Assembly (NCBI RefSeq): GCF_029761935.1
Contig: NZ_CP121699.1
Span: forward strand, 2,356,001 to 2,420,000
Direction of reading: 5' to 3'
Length of the DNA stretch: 64,000 nt
DNA from: Microbacterium testaceum
GTDB taxonomy: Bacteria; Actinomycetota; Actinomycetes; Actinomycetales; Microbacteriaceae
Below the pieces are notes generated by a model. The model had not been told where the DNA came from. It did not search any database and saw nothing but the letters and a program-made list of their open reading frames with translations. Position 1 is the first letter of the stretch. Each line of letters opens with the position of its first letter. Positions 55,973 to 64,000 of the stretch are shown in pieces. Position numbers and translations under genes: made by a program.

Positions 55973-57106
55973 ATGCCGCTGATCCGCCCCGCCGCGCCCG
56001 TGACCCTCGATGCCGTCGACCTGCGCGTGCTGCACATGCCGCTCGTGTCGCCCTTCACCACCTCGTTCGGCACCGAGACCGTGCGCGAGGTCATCATCGT
56101 CACCGCCGAGACGCCCGACGGCAGCGGCTGGGGAGAAGTGGTGACGCAGTCCGAACCGTCGTACTCGAGCGAGTACACGCAGGGCGCGTGGGACGTGCTG
56201 ACCCGCTTCCTCGCCCCGGCGCTGCTCGCGCGTCGGACCGTGGCACCCGAGGAGGTCGCCGGAGCGCTGCACCACGTCGTCGGTCACCGCATGGCGAAGG
56301 CCGGTCTCGAGCTCGCGGTGATCGACGCGGCCCTGCGGGCCGAGAACCGCAGCTTCGGCGAGTACCTCGGCGCCGAGAAAGACAGGGTGCCCTCGGGCGT
56401 CTCGGTCGGCATCCAGAGCGACCCGCAGGCTCTCGTCGCGGCCGTCGGCGGCTACCTCGACGAGGGGTACGTGCGCATCAAGATCAAGATCAAGCCCGGT
56501 CGCGACATCGACGACACGGCCGCCGTCCGCGCGGCCTTCGGCGGTATTCCGCTGCAGGTCGACGCCAACTCCGCGTACACGCTTCAGGATGCCGACACCC
56601 TCGCCGAACTGGACCGCTTCGACCTGCTGCTCATCGAGCAGCCCCTGCAGGAGGACGACCTGGTCGATCACGCGACCCTGGCGAAGCGCCTGTCGACGCC
56701 CGTCTGCCTCGACGAGTCGATCGTGAGCGACAAGGCCGCCGCCGACGCCCTCGCCCTCGGGTCTGCCGCGATCATCAACATCAAGGCGGGGCGCGTGGGC
56801 GGCTACCTCGAGGCCGTCGCGATCCACGACCGCGCGCTCGCCGCGGGCGTTCCCGTGTGGTGCGGGGGCATGCTCGAGACCGGCATCGGCCGCGCGGCCA
56901 ACGCGGCGCTCGCGGCCCTGCCCGGGTTCACGCTGCCGGGCGACATCTCGGCATCCGCCCGCTTCTACACCCGCGACATCGTGACCGAGCCGGCCGTGAT
57001 CGAGGACGGGCACGTGCGCGTGCCGACGGGCCCGGGGCTCGGCGTCGAGATCGATGAAGCCGCGCTCGAGGAGTTCACCGTGCGTCGCGAGCGCATCACG
57101 CGGTGA
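55973..57106 (+). CDS. menC: Enolase-superfamily racemase/synthase (MenC/NSAR type)
   Basis: 377 residues. The barrel active site is complete: the Lys-x-Lys base in YVRIKIKIKPG (about 170-174), metal ligands D197 (VDANSAYT), E222 (IEQPLQE) and D247 (CLDESI), and the second base K271 (NIKAGRVGG). This is the o-succinylbenzoate-synthase/N-acylamino-acid-racemase group. The gene may serve menaquinone synthesis, but it stands away from a men operon and near a GNAT acyltransferase, which favours N-succinylamino-acid racemisation; both activities can coexist. The ATG is six bases after TAGCCT. Confidence 0.88.
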   Translation: MPLIRPAAPVTLDAVDLRVLHMPLVSPFTTSFGTETVREVIIVTAETPDGSGWGEVVTQSEPSYSSEYTQGAWDVLTRFLAPALLARRTVAPEEVAGALHHVVGHRMAKAGLELAVIDAALRAENRSFGEYLGAEKDRVPSGVSVGIQSDPQALVAAVGGYLDEGYVRIKIKIKPGRDIDDTAAVRAAFGGIPLQVDANSAYTLQDADTLAELDRFDLLLIEQPLQEDDLVDHATLAKRLSTPVCLDESIVSDKAAADALALGSAAIINIKAGRVGGYLEAVAIHDRALAAGVPVWCGGMLETGIGRAANAALAALPGFTLPGDISASARFYTRDIVTEPAVIEDGHVRVPTGPGLGVEIDEAALEEFTVRRERITR

Positions 57107-57205
57107 CGTCCGCCGGGCGGCCGGGCGGGCGCGGGCCTCTTCGATAAACTGGATGCCGCGCACTCGCGCTCGAACCCCACAGCTTTCCCGACCATTGGAG
57201 CCACC

Positions 57206-58594
57206 GTGGCCGAACAGTCCCGCCTCGACAAGGTCATCGCCCTCGCCCGCCATCGCGGGTTCGTCTTCCAGGCCGGTGAGATCTACGGCGGTTCGCGCTC
57301 CGCATGGGACTACGGCCCCCTCGGCACCGAGCTCAAAGAGAACATCCGTCGGCAGTGGTGGCAGACCTTCGTCCGCGGTCGCGGCGACATGGTCGGGCTC
57401 GACTCGAGCATCATCCTGCCCAAGCGCGTGTGGGAGGCCTCGGGCCACGTCGCCACCTTCACCGACCCCCTCGTGGAGTGCCTGAGCTGCCACAAGCGCT
57501 TCCGCGCCGACACCCTCATCGAGGACTTCGAGGCGCGCAAGAACCGCAAGGCCGAGAACGGCCTGGCCGACGTGCCCTGCCCCAACTGCGGCACCAAGGG
57601 GCAGTACACCGAGCCCAAGTCGTTCTCGGGCCTGGTCAAGACCTACCTCGGCGTCGTCGACGACGAGTCGGGCCTGTACTTCCTGCGCCCCGAGACCGCG
57701 CAGGGCATCTTCGTGAACTTCTCGAACGTGCTCACGGCATCGCGTCGCAAGCCCCCGTTCGGCGTGGGCCAGGTCGGCAAGGCCTTCCGCAACGAGATCA
57801 CCCCCGGAAACTTCATCTTCCGGACGCGCGAGTTCGAACAGATGGAGATCGAGTACTTCACCCCGCCGGCCGAGGCGAACGAGTGGTTCGAGCACTGGGT
57901 CGAGGCCTGCTGGAACTGGTTCATCGAGCTCGGCATCGACCCCGAGAACATGAAGCGTTTCGACGTCCCTGAAGACGACCGCGCGCACTACTCGGCCGGC
58001 ACGATCGACGTCGAGTACCGCTTCGGCTTCCCGGGCAAGGAGTGGGGCGAGCTCATGGGCGTCGCCAACCGCACCGACTACGACCTCAAGAGCCACTCCG
58101 AGGCGTCGGGCCAGTCGCTCACGTTCTTCGACCAGGCATCGGGCGAGAAGTACACGCCCTACGTCATCGAGCCCTCGTTCGGTCTGACGCGCGCGATGAT
58201 GGCCTTCCTCGTCGACGCGTACCGCGAAGAAGAGGTGCCCAACGCCAAGGGCGGCACCGACACCCGCACGGTGCTCAAGCTCGACCCCCGCCTCGCGCCC
58301 GTCAAGGTCGCCGTGCTCCCGCTCTCGCGCAACGAGCGCCTGTCGCCGCTGGCCCGCGAGGTCGCCGACACGCTGCGCGCGGCCGGGTGGAACATCGACT
58401 TCGACGACGCGGGCGCGATCGGCCGCCGCTACCGTCGCCAGGACGAGATCGGCACCCCGTTCTGCGTCACGGTCGACTTCGACTCCCTCGACGACAACGC
58501 CGTGACCGTGCGCGACCGCGACACCATGGGCCAGGAGCGCATCGGCCTCGACGCGTTGCACGGCTACCTGGCGGAGCGCCTGCGGGGAGCCTGA
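57206..58594 (+). CDS. glyQS: Glycyl-tRNA synthetase (homodimeric)
   Basis: A 462-residue class II synthetase that charges tRNA-Gly, including the tRNA-Gly(CCC) at 1303. Motif 2 region [22 protein letters not shown] and motif 3 [11 protein letters not shown] are present. A four-cysteine zinc-type insertion is seen: CLSCHKRF and CPNCGTKG (about 92-135). The C-terminal anticodon-binding domain follows ([17 protein letters not shown] onward). The alpha2 form is normal in actinobacteria. The GTG start follows TTGGAG by five bases; the -10 (GATAAACT region) lies about 60 bp upstream, so it has a leader. A strong terminator follows. Confidence 0.96.
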   Translation: MAEQSRLDKVIALARHRGFVFQAGEIYGGSRSAWDYGPLGTELKENIRRQWWQTFVRGRGDMVGLDSSIILPKRVWEASGHVATFTDPLVECLSCHKRFRADTLIEDFEARKNRKAENGLADVPCPNCGTKGQYTEPKSFSGLVKTYLGVVDDESGLYFLRPETAQGIFVNFSNVLTASRRKPPFGVGQVGKAFRNEITPGNFIFRTREFEQMEIEYFTPPAEANEWFEHWVEACWNWFIELGIDPENMKRFDVPEDDRAHYSAGTIDVEYRFGFPGKEWGELMGVANRTDYDLKSHSEASGQSLTFFDQASGEKYTPYVIEPSFGLTRAMMAFLVDAYREEEVPNAKGGTDTRTVLKLDPRLAPVKVAVLPLSRNERLSPLAREVADTLRAAGWNIDFDDAGAIGRRYRRQDEIGTPFCVTVDFDSLDDNAVTVRDRDTMGQERIGLDALHGYLAERLRGA

Positions 58595-58606
58595 CCCGAT
58601 TCAGCG

Positions 58607-58647
58607 AAGACCGGATGCCGTGGCCCGAGGCCGTGGCATCCGGTCTT
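58607..58647 (+). terminator. Terminator of glyQS
   Basis: AAGACCGGATGCC pairs with GGCATCCGGTCTT, a perfect 13-bp stem, 12 bp after the stop. Confidence 0.9.
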
Positions 58648-58763
58648 CCGTCGTTGGGGATCGGGTGCCCCCCGGGCTGGGGAGGAACCGCCGCTGTGCA
58701 TGACCCCGGTGCGACGGCCGGACTTCGCTAGCCTGGGTCGACGACCGACGCCGAGGGGGCACG

Positions 58764-61700
58764 ATGACGGAAGTCGATCACGGGGGAGCAGTGTCGGGCA
58801 TCGCCTGGCCCGAGCAGCCGGGGGCGCTCGTCGACACATCGCGCTGCCCGTCGTGCTTCGCACCCATCACCGTGTCGCCGTGCGCCTCGTGCGGACTCGA
58901 CCTGACCGATGCGCGCACGACGCGGGTGCTCAACCTGTCGCAGCGAATCGTGGAGCTGGTCGACGAGCGCGCCGACGTCCTCATGCGGGTGCACCGCGAT
59001 GCGGAGACCGCGGCTGCCCGGGCAGAAGAGGAACGGATGCCGGCTCCCCCGTCGTCCGAGCTTCACCCGGTGCTGCCGTCCCCGGTGTTTCCGTCCCCCG
59101 CGCCTCCGTCGCCGGTCGCGATGCCCCCGGGTGACTCCGTGACGGCCGAGCCCGCATCGCTCTCGACGACGGCGTCGGCGCCCGCCGCAGCCGCCGACGT
59201 GGCGTTCGCACCGCCGTCGGGGCCGACGATTCCCCCGGGGCCGCTGGTCGAGCCGAGCGCAGGCTTCCCGGCTGCGCCGCCGTTCGACGGTGGTCCTCCG
59301 GTGGAGCCGGCCGCACCCGTCCCCGCGGGGCCGGCCGCGCCCCGCCGTTCGAGCGTCCAGGTCTTCCTCCTGTCGGTCGGCGTGGTGCTTCTCGCCGTGG
59401 CTGCGGCCTTCTTCCTCACCGTCGCGTGGATCAGTGGCGGGCTCGTCCTGCGCTCCGTCATCATCGGACTCGTCACGGCGGCGATCATCGCCACCGCCTC
59501 GCTCTTGCGCCGTCGGGGCCTCGGTGCCACCTCCGAGGGCATCGCGCTGCTCGGGATCGCTTTCGTGGCCCTCGACGTCTGGGCCGTCCGAGCCAACGAC
59601 CTGGGCGGGGCGGCGAGCCTCGAACCGAGCGTGTACTGGGGCGCGACGACGGTGGCCGCGGGTGCCGCGTTCGTGGGCTGGTCGCGTCTGTCGCGCCTGC
59701 GCGCCCCGCTCTCGGTCGCTGTCGCGGCCCTCGCGGTCGGGCCCGCGATGCTGGTCGCCGGTCTCTTCACGCGGGATGCGGCCCTCGGGTGGTACGCGTG
59801 GGGGCTCATCCTGCTGCTCCTGGCCCTCGCGGCCCCCTTCGCGCCGCTCCTCGCCCGGGCTCCGCGCCCGGCGTTGACGATCGAGATCGCGGTCGTCCGG
59901 GCTCTCGCCGCCGTCGGTGCGGTCGTCGCGATGACCTCCGCCCTGATCGTCGACCCGCGCAGCACGGCGACGCCCGCGGTCCTCGGCGCGGCGCTTTCCC
60001 TCGGTCTCGCTCTCCACGCCCGGTCGCTCGCGCGCCGAGGTGCCGCGCGCCTGGCGTCGACGGCCGCGGTGGCAGCGGTCGTCGTCCTCGGGCTGGGGAT
60101 CGCGGGCACGATCATCCGTGCGGCCGACGCGACCCTGTCCGTCACCGTCCCGGTGCTCGTCGCCTCGGCCGTCGCGTTGGGGCTCGACGTCGCCGCGCGT
60201 CGCGCGACTCCGGGCCTCGGGCGGACGACCGTCGTCGTCGCTTCGCTGGCTGCGGCGATCTCCGCCGCTGTCGCCGCGATCCTGCCCCTGGTCGGCGCGA
60301 TGGATGCCGTCGGCACCGTCCTGGGTCGGTCGATCGTCGTCTTCGGGCGCTCCGCCCTCGATCTCGATGCCCCGGATGCCGTCAGCACGGCGGCCGTGAT
60401 CGCCCTCGCGGCCATCGTCGTGCTCGCCGCCGTGGTCTGGCGTCTGTCGGGATCGTGGGCGCAGCGCCGGACCCCCGTGCTGATCGCCGGGGCGGCCGTC
60501 GCCCTGCTCGCGGGACCCCAGCTGCGCGTCCTGATCCTCGTGGTCGCCTGGTACCTGGCGCTCGCCGTGGTCGCCGTCGTCGTCCTCCGCCGCCGTCGCG
60601 GCGACATCGCCCTCGCCGCGGTCGGGGGTTGCCTCGCCCTCGGCGCAGGGTGGGTGTCGTCGTTCTCCTCTCCGCTCGCCTGGGGGCTGTGCAGCGTCGT
60701 GGTCGCGGCCGTGCTCGCCGCGGTGGCCGGAGCGCATCCGAGTATCCGGGTGCCGTCCGCGATTGCGGTCGTCCTGTTCCTGACGGGGAGCGCCGTCCTC
60801 GTTCCCGGGGCGTTGCGCGCCGGAGCCGACCTCGTCGTCGACGGGGCCACCCCGACGACGGTTCCTTTCGCGATGGCATCCCTCTGTCTCGTCGCTCTCG
60901 TCGCCCCGCTCTTCCACCGGTGGGGTCTCGACGTCGCGCAACGAAGCGCCGGCGTGGTCACCGCTCTGGCGGCGATCGTGGTGGTCGCCGCCCCCGCGCT
61001 GTGGTTCCGCGCGGGCACCGCGACCGACGTGTGGATGCTCGCGTCGGCGCTGGTCGCCGCGGTCGCGTCGGCGGCCGTCCTCACGACGCCCTACCTGCCA
61101 TGGCGCGTCGCGCGGCCCTTCGCGGCGGTCATGACGCCCCTGCTCGTCGCGGGCGCGGCCGGTTCCGCGCTCCGGCTGATCGACCCGCTGCCGCTGGTGA
61201 CGGCCATCGTCTACGCGGCGATCGCCGTCGTCAGTGCCGCGGCGGGCCTGCGCGTGCTCCGCACCGACCCGTCCACCCGCGCCTGCCTTGACGTGGGGGC
61301 CGCGCTCGTGGCCGCTCTGTCGATCGTCGTCGTTCCCTCGCAGGGAGTCCGGTGGCTTCCGCTGCTGCTCGCGGCGGTGGCCGCTGTGCTGTGGGCGACC
61401 GACGGCGACGGCCTCTTCCGCTCTCGCGGGCCCCGCCGACACCTCATCTGGCTCGCGCTCGTCCTGGGCACCCTCGCGCTGTGGACGCGGCTGCTCTGGC
61501 AGCAGACCGAGACCGTCGAGCTCTTCACCGTGCCGGTCGGTATCGCGGTGCTCGGCATCGCGGCCGGCCATGAGCGGGCGCGGCGGGTGGGAGAGAACCG
61601 TTCCGCGGTCGTCCCAGCGGTGATCGCCGCCGCGGGGACCACCGTCGCGCTCGCTCCCAGCGCCCTCTCGGCCTCGGGCGACCTCGTCCACGTGCTGGCG

Positions 61701-63257
61701 GTCGCGCTCCTCTCGGCCGCGGTTCTGGTGGTCGGGGGTTGGGTGCGTCCTCCACGGACCCCCGATGAACTCCCCGTCGCGGTCGGAGCCGCGGGAGCGC
61801 TCTCGCTCGTGCTGCTCACGGTCGCACAGCTCCTCTTCTCCGTCGAGCGGGGTGGCATCGGCATCGCGGATCTCGTCGTCGTGGTGTCGGTCGTGGCGAT
61901 CGGCGCTGCCGCCGTGGGCGTCGCGCGACGCCCGGCCCCGTGGGCGGCGTCGTCCGCGCGCAACGCTCTGGTCGGCGCCGCCGTGCTGCTCGCGCTCGGA
62001 TCGGCCGTGCTGGTCGCCGTCGACGGCGGGCCGATCGGGCGCATGGTGATCGCCGTCGCGGTGCTCGGTGCCGTCGGTGTCGCCGCCCTGCGCGTGCGTC
62101 ACCGGCTCGGGGGGATGCCGCTCGCGATCACCGCGCACTCCGGAGCGGGGCTCGTCGCCCTCATCGGCGTGGGGGCGGATGTCCGCCCGATCGAGTGGGC
62201 CACCGTGCCTCTCGCGCTCGTGTGGATCGCCGCCGCCCTCCTCGATCGCCGCCGCCCGGTCGCCCCGGCCTCGGTGCTGTTCGCCGTCGGCGGTGCGGCG
62301 GTCGGGCTCCTGCCGTCCGCGGCGATCGCCGACGCGTCGCCGGTGCGCGCGATCGGCGTGACGCTCGCGGCGGTCGCCGTGCTGGTGATCGCAGCCGTTC
62401 TTTTCCGCGGCGCGCTCGCCCCGCTGGCAACCCCGGTGATCGGCGTCGCCTCGCTCGGCCTGATCGTGGCCGCGTCGCTGCGCGCCCTGCACGAGCTCGT
62501 GACCGCCCTGTTCGACGTGTGGCTCGTCGCCGCGACCGTTCCTCTGGTGGTCGTCGGCGTTCTCCTCCACCGTCGGCGCGCGGACGTCCTGCCCGGGGTG
62601 TCGCAGGCGCTCGCGATCGCCGCTCCCGCGGTCGCGGTGGTCCTCACCGCTACCCGGCTCTCGGCCACGGGCGAGGGCCCGCTGCGTCTGATCGTCACGC
62701 TCGTCGCCGTCCTCGCCCTCGGGCTGTGGTGGCAGGGTGCGGCGGTGCGGTGGACCGCGATCGGTCTGTCGGCCGTCCTCGGCCTCTTGGCGATCGTTCT
62801 CGGCAGTGCCGATCCCGTCGAGGCGATCACGACCCCCCTCGCCGTGGCGCTCTTGATCCACGGCATCCGGACCCTCCGTCAGCGTCCCGCGGTGCGGACG
62901 TGGCCGGCGCTCGGGATCGGCCTGGCGCTCCTGCTTATCCCCTCGCTGCTGTTCGACTTTTCGAGCGGCAACGCGCTGTGGCGCGTCCTCGCGCTCGGCG
63001 TCGTCGCTCTGCTGACGCTGCTGGTCGGCGCGCGGTTCCGTTGGCAGGCCCCGGTTCTGCTCGGCGGGATCGTGCTGATCGTCCACGCCGTCGCCCAGCT
63101 CTGGCCGTGGATCGCGTCGCTCTACGAGAGCGCGTCCGGCCTCTGGTGGCTGTGGCTCGGCATCGCCGGCGTGCTCCTCATCGTGATCGCGGCGACGTAC
63201 GAGCGCCGCATCCGGGAGGTGAGGGCGGTGGCCCTCGCGATCAGATCTCTTCGGTGA
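58764..63257 (+). CDS. Giant polytopic membrane protein with N-terminal zinc ribbon (SCO7613-like)
   Basis: 1497 residues. A four-cysteine zinc ribbon opens the protein (CPSCFAPITVSPCASCGLDL, about 28-47), followed by a short helix and an about 100-residue Pro/Ala-rich linker. From about 200 to the end there are some forty hydrophobic helices separated by short Arg-containing loops, with no soluble domain, ATPase or obvious channel motif. From memory, actinobacterial proteins of this layout are annotated as SCO7613 C-terminal-domain membrane proteins of unknown function. ATG follows GAGGGGG; a TAGCCT box about 30 bp upstream could be the promoter. It is monocistronic. Confidence 0.85.
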   Translation: MTEVDHGGAVSGIAWPEQPGALVDTSRCPSCFAPITVSPCASCGLDLTDARTTRVLNLSQRIVELVDERADVLMRVHRDAETAAARAEEERMPAPPSSELHPVLPSPVFPSPAPPSPVAMPPGDSVTAEPASLSTTASAPAAAADVAFAPPSGPTIPPGPLVEPSAGFPAAPPFDGGPPVEPAAPVPAGPAAPRRSSVQVFLLSVGVVLLAVAAAFFLTVAWISGGLVLRSVIIGLVTAAIIATASLLRRRGLGATSEGIALLGIAFVALDVWAVRANDLGGAASLEPSVYWGATTVAAGAAFVGWSRLSRLRAPLSVAVAALAVGPAMLVAGLFTRDAALGWYAWGLILLLLALAAPFAPLLARAPRPALTIEIAVVRALAAVGAVVAMTSALIVDPRSTATPAVLGAALSLGLALHARSLARRGAARLASTAAVAAVVVLGLGIAGTIIRAADATLSVTVPVLVASAVALGLDVAARRATPGLGRTTVVVASLAAAISAAVAAILPLVGAMDAVGTVLGRSIVVFGRSALDLDAPDAVSTAAVIALAAIVVLAAVVWRLSGSWAQRRTPVLIAGAAVALLAGPQLRVLILVVAWYLALAVVAVVVLRRRRGDIALAAVGGCLALGAGWVSSFSSPLAWGLCSVVVAAVLAAVAGAHPSIRVPSAIAVVLFLTGSAVLVPGALRAGADLVVDGATPTTVPFAMASLCLVALVAPLFHRWGLDVAQRSAGVVTALAAIVVVAAPALWFRAGTATDVWMLASALVAAVASAAVLTTPYLPWRVARPFAAVMTPLLVAGAAGSALRLIDPLPLVTAIVYAAIAVVSAAAGLRVLRTDPSTRACLDVGAALVAALSIVVVPSQGVRWLPLLLAAVAAVLWATDGDGLFRSRGPRRHLIWLALVLGTLALWTRLLWQQTETVELFTVPVGIAVLGIAAGHERARRVGENRSAVVPAVIAAAGTTVALAPSALSASGDLVHVLAVALLSAAVLVVGGWVRPPRTPDELPVAVGAAGALSLVLLTVAQLLFSVERGGIGIADLVVVVSVVAIGAAAVGVARRPAPWAASSARNALVGAAVLLALGSAVLVAVDGGPIGRMVIAVAVLGAVGVAALRVRHRLGGMPLAITAHSGAGLVALIGVGADVRPIEWATVPLALVWIAAALLDRRRPVAPASVLFAVGGAAVGLLPSAAIADASPVRAIGVTLAAVAVLVIAAVLFRGALAPLATPVIGVASLGLIVAASLRALHELVTALFDVWLVAATVPLVVVGVLLHRRRADVLPGVSQALAIAAPAVAVVLTATRLSATGEGPLRLIVTLVAVLALGLWWQGAAVRWTAIGLSAVLGLLAIVLGSADPVEAITTPLAVALLIHGIRTLRQRPAVRTWPALGIGLALLLIPSLLFDFSSGNALWRVLALGVVALLTLLVGARFRWQAPVLLGGIVLIVHAVAQLWPWIASLYESASGLWWLWLGIAGVLLIVIAATYERRIREVRAVALAIRSLR

Positions 63258-63269
63258 GGGAGCGCGTTC

Positions 63270-63848
63270 CTACTTCGCCTTCGCTTCTTTCGCCGCGGCC
63301 TTCGCGGCGCGCTTGTGCTCGCGCACCTTGGTGAGCGACTCCGGGCTCACGATGTCGGCCACGGAGCGGAACGAGCCCTCTTCGCCGTAGGGGGCCGAGG
63401 CCTCCCGCCAGCCGGCGCCGTCGAAGCCGCGTTGCTTGCCGAGCAGCGCGAGGAAGATCTTCGCCTTCTGCTCGCCGAAGCCCGGCAGCGCCTTCAGGCG
63501 CCTGAGCACGGTCTTGCCGTCGGGGGCGTCGCGCGTCCAGAGGTTCTCGGCCTTGCCGTCCCAGTCCTCCTCGATCGCCGCGCAGAGCGCCTGCACGCGC
63601 CCCGCCATCGATCCCGGGTAGCGATGGACGGCCGGCGACTGCGAGAACGCGGCGGCGAACGCGTCGGGGTCCTGGTGCGCGATGGCGCCGGCATCCATCG
63701 ATCCGGTGCGCTCCTGGATCTTCAGCGGGCCGGCGAACGCCGTCTCCATGGCGACCTGCTGGTCGAGCAGCATGCCGATCAGCAGGGCGAGCGGGTTGCT
63801 CGACAGCAGCTCGTCCGCGGCGGGGTCGTCGGTGATGCGCAGGCTCAT
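63270..63848 (-). CDS. HhH-GPD-family base-excision repair protein
   Basis: 192 residues. LVSSNPLALLIGMLLDQQVAMETAF-like start, then the helix-hairpin-helix LRRLKALPGFGEQKAKIF that binds DNA backbone, and the GPD-like segment KQRGFDGAGW. It belongs to the short HhH-GPD glycosylase-like group found in actinobacteria; the exact lesion is unknown. The catalytic Asp/Lys could not be confirmed by eye. ATG at 63848 lies six bases after GAGAAT; eight upstream codons add nothing conserved. The basic, Ala-rich C-terminus may be disordered. Confidence 0.85.
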   Translation of the reverse strand: MSLRITDDPAADELLSSNPLALLIGMLLDQQVAMETAFAGPLKIQERTGSMDAGAIAHQDPDAFAAAFSQSPAVHRYPGSMAGRVQALCAAIEEDWDGKAENLWTRDAPDGKTVLRRLKALPGFGEQKAKIFLALLGKQRGFDGAGWREASAPYGEEGSFRSVADIVSPESLTKVREHKRAAKAAAKEAKAK

Positions 63849-63884
63849 ACGCTCATTCTCCCGCGACACCCGCAGGCGCAGCCC

Positions 63885-64000
63885 TCAAGCCGGGTCGGCG
63901 ATCCACTTCCGAGCGAACGGCACGGCATCCATCTCGAGCAGATCCTCCGTCGCCTCGCTGATCTGCACCTCGAAGTGCGCGACGCTTCCGGGCTTCAGCC
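63885..64000 (-). CDS. C-terminal end of an unidentified gene (truncated at window edge)
   Basis: Only the last 38 codons are visible, ending in TGA. The protein tail reads LKPGSVAHFEVQISEATEDL and then EMDAVPFARKWIADPA. The mix of strand and helix suggests a soluble enzyme or binding protein. It lies 36 bp upstream of the HhH-GPD gene on the same strand. Too short to assign a family. Confidence 0.5.
   Translation of the reverse strand, partial: LKPGSVAHFEVQISEATEDLLEMDAVPFARKWIADPA

Noticed and set aside
58728..63086. A 1452-codon open frame on the minus strand opposite the giant membrane protein
   Set aside because: It is Arg/Asp/Gly-rich low-complexity sequence typical of antisense frames in GC-rich DNA. 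The plus strand reads as clear hydrophobic helices with a zinc ribbon.

Overview
The window is high-GC DNA (roughly 70% by eye). The gene content points to an actinobacterium of the Microbacteriaceae, most likely Microbacterium or a close relative: an HspR/HAIR heat-shock system, an actinobacterial dCTP deaminase, a very large polytopic membrane protein with an N-terminal zinc ribbon, and many start codons sitting 6-7 nt after a TANNNT -10 box. The genus is inferred from sequence style and families, not from a database search. No phage, IS element, CRISPR array or rRNA operon is visible. The region looks chromosomal and is mostly housekeeping. From memory of gene order, dcd, dnaK-grpE-dnaJ-hspR, clpB, pyrE, a SpoU/TrmH methyltransferase and xth also share an origin-proximal segment in Mycobacterium tuberculosis, so this may be a conserved origin-proximal block.

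Layout. 0-2.3 kb: a partial membrane protein gene, a DnaA-box cluster, a small membrane protein, a tRNA-Gly(CCC) with a duplicated 3' end, and dcd. 2.3-7 kb: two divergent MarR-type regulators with Gly/His-rich segments sharing an operator, an Atg22/UMF1-type MFS transporter, and a DEAD-box helicase. 7-11.4 kb: the heat-shock operon dnaK-grpE-dnaJ-hspR with HAIR operators. 11.4-20.2 kb: an unknown protein, a heterodimeric ABC exporter, two glycosyltransferases, a small membrane protein and a GlxA-type regulator. 20.2-28.5 kb: HAIR-controlled short clpB, rraA, a nitroreductase, glucose-6-phosphate dehydrogenase, a GH15 glycosidase, a membrane protein and a VOC protein. 28.5-34 kb: a membrane protein, an ABC transporter pair and a two-component system, all on the minus strand.

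34-41 kb: FMN reductase, exonuclease III, pyrE, a 48-residue membrane peptide, a HAD phosphatase, CsbD, an SDR, and a manganese module (mntH-mntR with paired palindromic operators). 41-49.4 kb: TrmH methyltransferase, MATE exporter, M13 metallopeptidase, a serine-hydrolase homologue without its catalytic residues, an MFS/ArsR pair and a two-gene FHA module. 49.4-52.5 kb: purU, then a TetR/quinone-oxidoreductase pair bracketed by direct repeats. 52.5-57.1 kb: an MFS transporter, a COG3375-type GNAT acyltransferase, an SDR with a small acidic protein, and an enolase-superfamily N-succinylamino-acid racemase/o-succinylbenzoate synthase. 57.2-64 kb: glycyl-tRNA synthetase, a 1497-residue membrane protein, an HhH-GPD DNA repair protein and a truncated gene at the edge.

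How the genes connect. HspR probably represses both its own dnaK operon and the distant clpB through HAIR sites (CTTGAGT-N7-ACTCAAG), giving one disaggregation regulon. MntR probably shuts off mntH when Mn(II) is sufficient. The GNAT plus racemase pair fits a known route for converting D-amino acids through N-succinyl intermediates. The most unusual window-wide signals are the heptamer GGATGCC/GGCATCC, seen about one hundred times and often forcing rare codons, and the very regular leaderless-type promoter spacing in front of about half of the genes.
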